A program made the position numbers and the translations under genes. Below the pieces are notes generated by a model. The model saw nothing but the letters and a program-made list of their open reading frames with translations. It was not told the DNA's origin and did no database searches. A stretch of DNA of 64,000 nt from Opisthorchis felineus (lineage: Eukaryota > Platyhelminthes > Trematoda > Opisthorchiida > Opisthorchiidae), in the NCBI GenBank assembly GCA_004794785.1, contig SJOL01006434.1, forward strand, positions 454,243 to 518,242, written 5' to 3'. This document shows, piece after piece, positions 38,201 through 48,899 of this stretch. How positions within the stretch are numbered: the first letter of the stretch is position 1; the number at the start of each line of letters is the position of its first letter.

Positions 38201-41200
38201 CTTAACTTGCCAATTAGATGTCAGTTTTTTGCACCGTATTCAGTGTCCAAAGAAAGTCCACATATCAGCCGCCTAAGCGTTGACCTTTGGACCACCACAA
38301 ACTAACTATCAATTTTTCCGTCCTTACTTGTTTTGTATCAGTGGAACCAGATTCTATTGAATCGTCAGAGATGAAGTTTTTCATCCAACTTAAAGTTTTG
38401 ATTAGTGGTTCCTTTTTTTTAAACTTGGCTTCTACAGGATAAGTGAACAGGGTTTGAGGGCTCAATCGAGACTATTTGCACCAATTCATGAGTTTGGACT
38501 GGATTCACTAGGTAAAGCTAGTGATCCTCACTATACTGTTGGTGTCTAGTTAGGTGTAACCGTGGACCGTTCTGCTGTGACACACTTTCGCTGCGTAGTT
38601 GCCATACATTCCGAGAAGCTGGGACAATACTAGAATTCTCAATCCTAAACGACTGTCCTTAGCTTTGCGTCCTAACCGCTGAGAAATTCAGAGTTTATTT
38701 ACCATCCCTGCAATATCGATGTCACTTGAGATTGCCGAATTATATGAGGTTAACCGGTGTTGGTTGGAATATATCGATTGATCAGTAGAATGATGACTGG
38801 AGTCGCGCACATATATCATTCTACGGGACTTCGACACTAACCAACTTGCCAATATCATACTGAACCCTTTAGTGTACTTCGTAGTGCACGACTTTGCTAT
38901 AAAACAGGGTTCCTACTAACTTCCTTTCAGGCAGATGGGAGGCATATGCAGCCGGCTAAGGCACAGGGGAGCTAACGTTGTGCATAATTAATCCGTCGCA
39001 GTGCAATCAGGAACCAACAAGAGTATTTGTATTAAGGGTTTGCATGAATAAGTCTATGAGGATGAAAAACGATGGTTCGAAACTAGGAACTCGCATTCTA
39101 CAAAGTTTTGTGCTGATGAGCTATGGATTGGTGGATGATCCGAAGCTCTGAGACATAAACCACAAAGTACACAACGCCACACGATAATTCAACGTGTTCC
39201 CCAATGTAACTTACCTTGCCCCCGGCATATTAATATACGCAATATAGATAATCCAAAATAGGATTTCGTAAATAAATTAGTACAAAAGAAGTTATAACAA
39301 AATTTGCTTGCAACATCTTCGGAACATCTTTGCTAGTAACCAAAGTAGCTAGCGCAACATAGAGGATGGAAATATCTCAGAAACCAGACAATACGAAACA
39401 TCTTCAGATGTTGCCATAAATAGCATAATTGACGAGAATGACACTAAGAAAACTCATCTCCCAAGACTCGAAGTTTGATACCATTTCCCGGATAAGCAAT
39501 AATAACGACCTACTCTTTTGTATACATTCATTTACACGTGAATATACGGGTAGGTAGAGATAGCAGCATAAATGCCTTGCCTTCAGTATAATTAGTGTTT
39601 CAATCAAAGAGGATGCTTCTAACGTGAATGGGCTCGCTGAGCTACCACAGTTTCCAGGGAATGACTTTTCAACGCTCATTTGAATACTGAGGTTTGACCT
39701 GTGTTGTTTGGCGAATTTCGGCACATCGTTAGGCTTAAACGGTTAATCCTCGGGGGAAACTGTAGCAAGTCCACATTTATCAGCTGAACTCCACAAACGA
39801 GGAGGAACATGAAGCGATAAAAGGTGACGTAGTGAGTCTCTTGATCATATTTTGGGTGGTGAGAGATGTTGTTAAGGCTTATTGTGTGAATTGTTAATGT
39901 ATGAAAAACAATGCACGTCGACTGAATGGCCCTACAAAGGTCTCCCTTGATTCTCCCTTTTTTTAGCCATTCCATACCTGTAATTACATCGAGTTGCTGA
40001 AATGCAAATGCAGCTATGTCCAAAGAAATTAGGTAGATTAAAAGGCGCATAACGTCTGAGAAGCTATTAAATGAACACATAATAGTCGTGAAATTTTATT
40101 TTCTGCAACCAGCACTCAGTACGGAGACATGTCATTGATGAACGGCTCACTTACTAATGGAGTTTCATCATTTCCCTCAATAAAGGACAAAGTTCAACCA
40201 GAAGCGTGACTCGATTTTACAATGCTGAAGCTATATCCGTAAGAGTCCACAGAGTATCTTGTGTTGCTTTAACTTCGCCTTCTGGAACAAAAAGATCGAC
40301 AAGTTCTGACGGTTGTTTGATGCATAAGCAAGGTGACCAAATGACAGTTCATATTTACCAAGTGACCATTTTCAAGTCTTTGTGATACCCAATAGAATGT
40401 GTTGATTCTTATTCTCTCCTCCATCAACCTCTTGTAGTCAACAGTTCGTGTAGTTTAAATGAATATGCACTTCATTTCCTTGTCGTTAACAGTACTGCCT
40501 TTAGTGAGCGACTTGAAAATTTGTCAGGTAATGAAGCAGTTACTTCATTAATGAGGATGTTTGGAACATGAATTTTTGTGGTGACTAGGATAAGGACTTT
40601 TTAATGTTTGAGTGCTCTCACTTCTGTGATTTATGAGTACTTTGGTGAGTGCATATACGGTGCTCTTATTAAACGCAAGTTAATCAGGCCAAGCTAGTTG
40701 ACCAGTTACCCATGTGGGTCTTCTTTCTAGCCTTCGCTGCTTTAAACGTACCTTCTGGCTGGTACTCATCTGGATGGTTGCCTATCACCCAAGCTGTGCC
40801 GTTTGTGGTCTCGAAATCGCAGGTTAGCCCATAGCGGACTGATCATTCCATGCTACCTGCTTCGGTTAAACCCAACAACCTGCTGCCGCTATAATGCATT
40901 AAGCTCTCTCAACTGCTTTAATCGGGATGTCCGTGTAAAGGAATACTGATGAACCAAAATGTTGCAACACAATCATGGCACCCTATTTGTCATACACGGT
41001 CCACAATTAATCAACTCTCGCCAGTGCACTCCCGTTCTTTCTGCTGTTTCCCGTTCAGACGTCCTACATGAACTTACTCCTTGTTTTGGATCGGCTGACT
41101 GTGTGACCATTACGGTTTCACCTGGCCATGATTCCCAAAGTTTTGTTAGGCAAATGAGGAAATTAGATTTGTGGGCCAGAAGAGGCATTCGGCCAACCTT

Positions 41201-42910
41201 TCGTTTACCAGATGGCGTGAGTAATATTTCTGTAGATCCGGGTAGGCGCACGACACTACCACCCCGGCGGAAGCTTTATCTGTTAGTCAGGTTCCCTGTG
41301 CCTGACGCCTACTTGACTTCTTGTTGTCTATTAACCTGTTTTGGAGAAGGCTATGCTAGCTTCAAAAGGACGCTGTTAGCTTATTTACTCTGTGACTAAG
41401 GCCCAAATTTAGCCTCTTGGTTTGTGTTAAAATGCTTCAGATGTGGCTTCCTCCTTTAGACAGCGTACTACTTCAGCTTTGCTGAGTGAGTACTGGGTTT
41501 ATACCCCGCGCAATGTGTCAGGTCTGCTTTTATGAAATATTTTACACTAATGAGATAAAGCGTCATTCAAATTGTTCACTTTACCAGACAGTATGTCTAA
41601 TTTTAAAATAAGTTGGGTAATTTTTGCTGCGATTTGGTCCGTTCCCTGTTCCGAATCCGGTTTGCGATGTTGAAAACTAAAGTGGAACACCTCATCGGAT
41701 GAAATATCTTTGGTGTGTCAGAATATTTAAAATGTTGTAAATATGTTTTTAGTATCCTACATGGACATTTCTTGAGTCCCTTGCCGTAGAGCAACGGGTA
41801 TTTTGCTTGGTGCCATGAGTAATGGACAGCATGCTGGTGTGATTATGCATTATGTTGCTACCTAGATTTGGAACGTCGATCATAACATTTCTCAGTATCT
41901 TCGAAACACTGACTGCCTTCCTATCGGAAAGGAAGATGTTCCAACCAAATCAAAAGCTGAAAATGTGAAAGAATCGCAGCTGACGATTACATTGTGTTAT
42001 ATAGTGTATGAAGTTAACGGTAACATGTTAAACGAAAAAGCAAATGGTAACCAGTCGAAACTCATAGCTGCAAAATCACTGCACACCAAAGTTCATGAGG
42101 ATATGTACGAAGCGACTACAGAAAGGCATGTCAAATATAATGTTTCTGGATTCTAAGGGTAAGGTGTGTTTGTTATTATACGGCTACAATTATGGAATGC
42201 TGAAGCATGAAACTTTCAGCAGAACCACACAAAAGCTTGGACCCAACTGGTTGCTGCAAGCCAAGCTGCACGCAGTAGTTAACCATACCCAACCTTACAT
42301 TCAACTCCTTTTGTTAGGCAGATATTTAATTCTCATCGCTGTAGTTTCGCAAATTTGTCTTATACATCACGAAAGCTGCAAGCGTTCCTCGTAAATTCTT
42401 CATAGGCTCATAGCCGTTAGGAGAATAACTATCTCAGATGTCCGCGACTTGTTTCTGAAAACCGAGCATTTCGGTCTCTGATTCTGCCGTTCACACTTAC
42501 TAGACGATTTTCCACTACTCATCTCGTACGCTAGCACTTAGGGGACGTTTGGTAAATTATTTCAAAGACCGCTGATGCAGTGTAACTCACAGCCTGTGGG
42601 TTTCGTTGTTCAGCCCAGGATATATTTATGTTTGTAGTTGCCCAAAATTTGGCCGCATTAGGTACTGTGTGCTGGCTGCGTAAAACGTCGGATATAACCG
42701 AGTCATCATGCTCGGTTACCGCCTGCATCATACGAATGAAAGCACGTTGCTACTAAGGTAACCATCAGCATAGCAGCAGATGATAAAACTGAGGGAAAAT
42801 GATACCGAGTATTCTAAAGAACAGGAAAAGGCGGCGATGTAGTGTAAAAGGATATTTATTTAAAATATCTCGTTTGCATACGAATTTGGTTGTGATAGGA
42901 GACTCAGGTA
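32280..42910. other. Long stretch without recognisable gene
   Basis: More than 10 kb with no protein family, RNA gene or transposon that I can name. Frames at 33510-33824 (+), 39404-39724 and 39676-40080 (-) and 40959-41399 (+) reach 104-146 codons but show no motif. From about 35 kb onwards the sequence looks more AT-rich than the first 25 kb. A three-unit tandem repeat at 35231-35266 is listed separately. This could be old intronic or intergenic DNA. Confidence 0.45.
35231..35266. repeat. Three tandem copies of a 12-base unit
   Basis: GTCGTCTGCAAA, GTCGTCCGCAAA and GTCGTCCGCAAG follow each other directly. The unit is a multiple of three and lies inside an unassigned minus-strand frame (35062-35265); I see no sign that it is coding. 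Confidence 0.85.
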
Positions 42911-42914
42911 GAAC

Positions 42915-43020
42915 ATAAGGTTGAGGGAAACTAGGGAACTGTGCCTACCTGATGAGCCCCAAGGGGGGTGAAACCGGTCTTGGGGTGTCGAAAAGATTTT
43001 TGAGCAGCCATTGAGATTTA
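42915..43020 (+). ncRNA. Hammerhead-ribozyme-like repeat, copy 2 (best core)
   Basis: The core at 42949-42979 has every element of a type I hammerhead in order. CTGATGA (42949-42955) is followed by a stem II hairpin GCCCC-AAGG-GGGGT closed by a G-T pair, then GAAA (42970-42973). Then comes CCGGTC, in which ACC/GGT forms a three-pair stem III with no loop, and C42979 is the expected cleavage position. A stem III this short is typical of the minimal hammerheads in Penelope-like elements and retrozymes, which work as dimers. Stem I is weak here: CCTAC before the core against TTGGGG after it has one mismatch next to the cleavage site. In copy 3 the same 3' arm is GTGGGC, which would pair better with GCCTAC. 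The flanks match copies 1 and 3. This copy probably has reduced or no activity. Confidence 0.65.
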
Positions 43021-46000
43021 TTTTACTTCCAAAGATATGACAGTAAGCTGTGTCGGTCTTCTGACTATCTGGCGGTGGCTCCGATTAGGTTGACCTAGGG
43101 CGCCAGATAAAGGTTATGAACATGTGGCTACAGATCCACCTGAACATTTTAAATCTCAGTACCGTGACACTAAGGAAGAACTTCTGATGTCGAAAGTCTA
43201 AGGGAAACTAATTATCTTTCCAGAAATGCCCAGTTAATTGTTTGCGGTTGCTAGTAGCCTGGGCAGGGGCGAACTGCGACAATGTTTTTTCTCCAGAAAT
43301 AATGATGTACAGCAAAACAGATTCCTCAGGAACTGTTGGTTTTCAGTCGAAGGATTAAACTAGAAAAAAACGGTGACTGCTTAGTTATCCTTATCGCACT
43401 ACTACCCAATGGCACTGTTGGTCAATCCTATTAGAGGCATCACTTCATATTTCCTAGGCCAGGTTTGACAGTGATCAACTGGGGATAAATGACAAGGGCC
43501 AACGGCGAATTTAATGCTACCAAGCATCAAGCGTACATTTGCAGTGACTGTGCCGTTTATGTGTCAATCTCCGACCTAGTTGAAATGTCTAGTTTTTACG
43601 CCTGGTCAGAATAATGTCAATCAACCATCTATGTTTTCGCATTGTTTCAGTTCCCCATACGCGTAAGTAATATAGAAATAATCAGCCATTGCTCTATGCT
43701 AGTTTCACAGTCAACTTCCAGTGTCAAAGGTTTGGTGTATAGAAAAAAACTGAATTTCATAAATGTTGCTTCAAGATGCAACCATATGGGCAGGATGATT
43801 TTGCTGCACCTAGTAATTCGGTGATAGCCTTATTGAGTTAAGTAATTTATTGGTATCCATATAAAGAGGATTTACATTGTAATACAGACCGACAGAATTA
43901 GAGCAGTGATCACAACTGGCTCTCGAACGCTATACAAGTAATCAACAACGATTTACAATAATTCTGAATGTGAACGTCCTTCTCGACGTGCATTTGTTAA
44001 GTGCTGAATTTTTCGGAATTTTCTACTCATAGGTGAAAGTTCGAAGATAAGCTAACGCAGTGAAAGGTGACCATACACAAATATCTTCAGTTAATATAAG
44101 TAGGCATGTTACGTCTCAAGCGCAGTGCGTGCTACTCAAGAAGAAAATTTTTGTTTGCCAGTTATCTTGTGAATTCTACTGACTAGTAGGCTCCACCCAC
44201 AGTTCTTTATTTAAAAGAAAATGATTTTTTATATCCCTGCCCAGAGTGTTTTACAAGCAGTTGCGATTCTCACTGTTTGCCTTCATTATTTGGAAAACGA
44301 ATATGCTTGAATTATGCACATTAATCTGATTAAAATACTGCAGTGAATGAAGATTATACATAAACACAGTCATGGCTGAAAATTTGGTGTAACTGATATC
44401 AGACTATCAGGATAGGATATTCAAACTGGAGGCAAGCAACAAAAAACAACAGCCCCTACTTTTTGGACAGGCGGTATGAAGAGCTCAAAAAACTATGTAT
44501 ACCAAAAGAAACCACATGAAGACAAAATACCTGCGTATAATGGCAACTATCTAGTAAATCGAGTAAAAGTTAGACTCAAATTCCGTTTAAAGAAAAAAGA
44601 CCTTTTAGTTCAACGAGATTGAAAAGTGGCATTAAGACTAGCCGTCACGACCAGATTGAGTCAAAAGATATACAGGCATTTCCTCAGTAGTGGCTTGAAG
44701 TAGAAGCTCCCCGAGGACTGCAAGAACAAAAAGTACAAACAACCAGTCAATCGGTGCATCTTTACTGGCATCTAAACGATTAAATCATAGTGAAATTAAA
44801 TGGTGCATGGACCACTTGCCACTGCGATTTCAAGATCAAGGAGGAAAATTGAGAAAATTAAGGTAAATAAGTTACCTATCAAAGAAACAACACCAACACA
44901 AAATATTACATATTAAGCTCACTTATGGGCCTTGAGAGCAAATGGGTGAATCCTTGTTGGCCAGCAGAAGAAATGACAATACTTGCTTCACTTTAATTAA
45001 CCCAGAAGGTACGAAAGTCGGTCTGGCTAATTGACACTGTCAGTTTTCGGTATACTGTGTATACAACAGAGAGAACAGGATTCATGGAAGTACGGTACTC
45101 CGTAACGGTTCTGCTCAGCCGGTATGTCTACTTGGAAGCACCGGCTGGTGCAACTCTGTAAAACTTAATCGGAGTACTTTATTTAATCCGGCTGGCAAAC
45201 AACCATACCAGGGGACACGAACGCCCTGGAGACCCATCGATAAAGGTGGACGCGTGGAACCAGAAGAGATCAAGGTCAAAGCCCATAGACAAATTTTTGT
45301 GGTTGCGGAGTTCAAGATCAAGGGTAACGTTGAAGTTAACCATTCAGAGCGCAGGCTGACGAATCCAAGAAGGGAATCGCACATCCAAACAGCCATTCAC
45401 AAGTGAAGGTTAGTCCCAGTCAGCAGCAAGTACACAAAAGTATTCATACCGCTTTTCAGTACATATTCATGACAAACCTGTCCTCTGGGCTACACCCCGG
45501 CACATTATTATCATTTCGTTTGATGATGAAATCTTTACAACGAATTACTCAGTTCATTTAAGCTAGCTAATTGTCAGTCAATGTGACGTCGGCTGTCAAC
45601 AATGCCCTCACGATCACACCGGAGTGGTTGACTTGCTCTTTCATTACCGATCCAAAGCGAAACCTAGGATTTGAAAGCTATCACGGTGAACTTACCAACA
45701 CTGACATCGACCCAATGGGCGTGGTCACTCTTAAGCAACACTGTCGCTTTTTGGTAATTTTAATGGACGGTTTCATGTTGCTTTGTATTCGCATTCCACT
45801 GGCTAGATGGCTCCACGGTAGACTAGATATCTGGATAACCGGATGAAACCCACTTGAAAAAAAATTAAATTTTGAGTTGTTCTCGGCCACACATTGATTA
45901 CAACAAATGCAACTGACACAAGGGAGAAAGGAAACTTCGCAAAAGGACCGAGACGGATAGACGAGAAAAGACCAGGTATTTTCACGCAAGCAACCAGTCA

Positions 46001-48176
46001 CTTCAGTAAGCGCTTAAATCACCTAGTAACTCAGGGATCTGCGTGTGCGCCTGGTATTGCATAACAGCTGCCCAGAATTAGCAACAGGACTAAATTCACC
46101 TCTGTCACCCGAACTAAAAAACTCGACGAACGACCGTCTTCATGAGAGATGCTGATAAATTTGCCGTCATTAGTCAAGAACGCTTAACAAGTAGCGATCT
46201 CCTTTTATACCACCATTCCGGCTGCTATCTATGGCAGCCGGTTTTTTGTTCTATTCTGTGAACCTCATTTGCTCATTATAACGGCAATGTAGACACGAAT
46301 CCTTACTTTCAGGACACACTTACAATCCATCCTTACTGATTCAAATCTTGTAGACATTGAGCTGCTTGTTGCAATCTACTGCTTGAGGAGACCGCCACCC
46401 CTCCGCTGGTATATAATCTTTTAACTTATTCTTTTTCATTGTCCTGTTATGTTCTGTATTACCGCTTCAGCCGTAAAGGCTTGCCGAGTACAAAACCGCA
46501 TAAACACTGGCCTCAACCAATTAACTTAATTATCGCTTATAGACATCATTTAACCCAGTAAATCTGATGATAACGAGGTATCTGGTGAACATATATGCGA
46601 CTAGGAGGATCGCACTTCTAGAATTTTTGGAAAATTTATGACGCACATTAGATTGAATATCAGAAGGACTAAATCAAAACTCCCACAAAACGATTGCAAA
46701 AACTGTTCAATTTGGGACTCGGCTGTTTAGATTGCCTTAGATGGACAGTTAGCAATTTTCATCTCCTTAAGTTGAATTTGTCAATTTTGCTTCATTAGTT
46801 TGGTCCATTGCTAGAGTTACGGAACGATCTAACAAGGCCTCCGATGTCAAAAATCAAGAAAGGAGAATCTGTCCACCTCGTACTCACTGCCGACAGAGAG
46901 GATAAACTCCACAAATCATCAAACGGGCATGTTAAAAACAGACGCCGTAGGTCAGCGGTATCTACACACAAAAACAAAGTAAGTGGGCTGAAAGTTAAAA
47001 CATCGCAAGAAGTTGGCATGCGAAAAATTAGTTCCCTAGAAAATTCTGAGACAGCATAAAAAACATCGGAATAAGGAATAACGATGCATAGTTTGGGTAG
47101 CCAGGAACAATAACTAAAATTTCGGAACTTCCAACAACTGCACAAGAATACCGGCATTTCTTAATTTTACTTCACTCTGTTTAAGAATGCCAGCTTTGTT
47201 TAACGCATTTATTGCACCATAAGAGCACCCCAAAAAAAATAAAAGACTATTTATTTGCTGGATTGGATATCGGAGCTTACTTACTCGGCGAATCGAATCA
47301 GAAGAACCTAGTACACCACACAGATAACATCAGCGGTGGGATCCGCCAGACCACTTCATCTTGCATGTTGGATGTCAATTTGATGGGGCTGGGCTGATAT
47401 TACATTGTTATTTAGACAGACGAGGCAGTCATAAAAATGTTTCCGTGACTTGCTGCTGTGCAGGCGGTCTGAGTTAGTTTGTTCCTATCGCGAAACCTAC
47501 GGAACTCCTTGTCCAAAAAATAGGATAAAAGCGGGTAGATATTGAATGCAAAAGTCACGTCCATGCACAGACGGAACAGGCATGATGATAAAGCTATCTA
47601 CACATGAGGATAGAAAGGTGCACCACGATTATTCCCGTAATGAGGTGAATGACGCGCGCGATAGAAACTGTTCACTGCAGTTTTGAATAATAAACAATTT
47701 TCCACAAACGCACTCATTTGAATATCAGTTTTGGTAACCAGAGGGGAGAAAAAGTTAGACGTTCGAACAATTATGGGGTCACTACGTCCGTACTGGTAGG
47801 TTGACGCAAAAAGAAGATATTCGGCAAACTTAACTTAACTTAACTTAACTTAAAAATTTATATATAAAATTTGTGCCCTTTTTGCCCTGTGAGCTTATTG
47901 GTGCGCGGGGACGAATTGATGCTTCGATTAGATGGGGACTGATACCAGCATTAGGATCGACTTGATTTGCCATTTGGCCATTTAGGGCCAACAGGAATGT
48001 GACTGATAGATTTCTCGGAAAACATTAACAATAACATTAGCATTAACATCAACCTAAACATTCCAAACTAAACACTCATGGCTATAGACTCGAATTCCGA
48101 AAAACGTTCAATCCGTTATTTTTCGGCACAGAATTCTATAAAAAAGCAGCCTGACCACAGCCGGTAACATAATACT
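43021..48176. other. No recognisable gene between hammerhead repeat and endonuclease remnant
   Basis: If the hammerhead at 42950 and the endonuclease at 48.2 kb belonged to one Penelope-like element, its reverse transcriptase should lie here. I could not find its usual motifs in any frame. At 43100-43200 an APDKGYEH frame is only faintly like the ADKG block. A weak resemblance between 45250-45345 (-) and 45623-45720 (+) was rejected. A simple repeat at 47827-47853 is listed separately. Confidence 0.35.
47827..47853. repeat. (ACTTA)n simple repeat
   Basis: About five head-to-tail copies of ACTTA. It is followed at 48025-48060 by a degenerate run of AACATTA-like words. Confidence 0.85.
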
Positions 48177-48378
48177 ATGGCACAAGACAGTGTTCTTCAA
48201 GATTTAGAAGAACATGAAGAAATCGAGGGGCATCAGTTCAACTGGGACAACGTCCGAAGACTTACTCAGGTGAGGTTTAAGAAGTGAACAGGGGTTTGCC
48301 CAGGCAGGGTGATCCACACAGAAATCAATCAATAAACACGCGAATATCGGTCCTGTCTATTAACTCCTACGAACAAAA
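48177..48378 (+). mobile_element. Penelope-like element: end of GIY-YIG endonuclease (broken)
   Basis: The frame from 48177 reads EEHEEIEGHQFNWDNVRRL and then TQVRFKK before a TGA at 48285. This matches the second half of the GIY-YIG nuclease of Penelope-like elements, where a conserved His is followed by GHxFxWDN and a basic KKER-type segment. Just after a frameshift, from 48295, the next block is FAQAG-stop-STQKSINKHA and then NIGPVY-stop-LLRTK. This corresponds to the EAW...SINRH...Y..L ending of these proteins. Order and spacing fit the family, so the assignment rests on two adjoining blocks. The GIY-YIG motif itself and the reverse transcriptase upstream are not recognisable. Two stops (48310, 48361) and the frameshift show it is dead. 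The nuclease would normally nick target DNA for retrotransposition. A hammerhead-like repeat lies 5.2 kb upstream on the same strand. Confidence 0.6.
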
Positions 48379-48852
48379 TAATTACACAATTACTGGACAA
48401 CAACATAACATTAGCCAACAGACTGGCTGGATAAAAGAAGCAAGACTGCTAAAAATAGGTTATCTAATCAACCTGTCAAGTAGAGGAAAGCCAAAGAAAA
48501 AAGTAAGGAAGAAGCGGATGAACGAAATCGCCGAATTGAAGACAATGAACAAACTGACCAGATTACAAAGTAAATAAAACTGCGCATTGACAATCAAATT
48601 ACACAATATCCCCCCAGCGACAACGTTATTACATGAGAGTTAGTGTATACTGTTTAGAAAACTTATTAGCGCAGAAAAGAGGGTACCTACCCACCCAACC
48701 CGTCACTGACGACGTTCCCTACGGGTGGGGGCGAAATATTCGCAATCTAACCGCCAAGCTCGGCAACCGGACCAACAACCAAGAAGTAGGATTTCGGAGA
48801 ACGATTCGCCGGTTAAACATTATACTGATTGGAACTGCGTTGTATCAGCAGG

Positions 48853-48877
48853 TCTGATGAACCGCATGAGGGCGAGC
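48853..48877 (+). ncRNA. Possible degenerate hammerhead core near the Penelope remnant
   Basis: CTGATGAACCGCATGAGGGC with GAG following is close to the start of the hammerhead core in this window (CTGATGA, a CC/GGG stem, then CGA). The GAAAC and the GGTC end are missing, and the flanks do not clearly match the other copies. Its place about 475 bases after the Penelope endonuclease is where a terminal repeat would be. It could be chance. Confidence 0.2.
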
Positions 48878-48899
48878 TGCACAGAAACCGTAAAAAGAA

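Noticed and set aside
39112..39140. CTGATGAG at 39112
   Set aside because: No stem II hairpin and no GAAA at the needed distance.
45353..45385. CTGACGAATCCAAGAAGGG, like a hammerhead start
   Set aside because: No GAAA or stem III follows and the flanks do not match the hammerhead family.
45115..45846. Inverted pair of EWLT-containing frames (45115-45396 minus, 45571-45846 plus) that might be an inverted repeat
   Set aside because: Base-by-base comparison gives only scattered matches after the first dozen bases; not better than chance.
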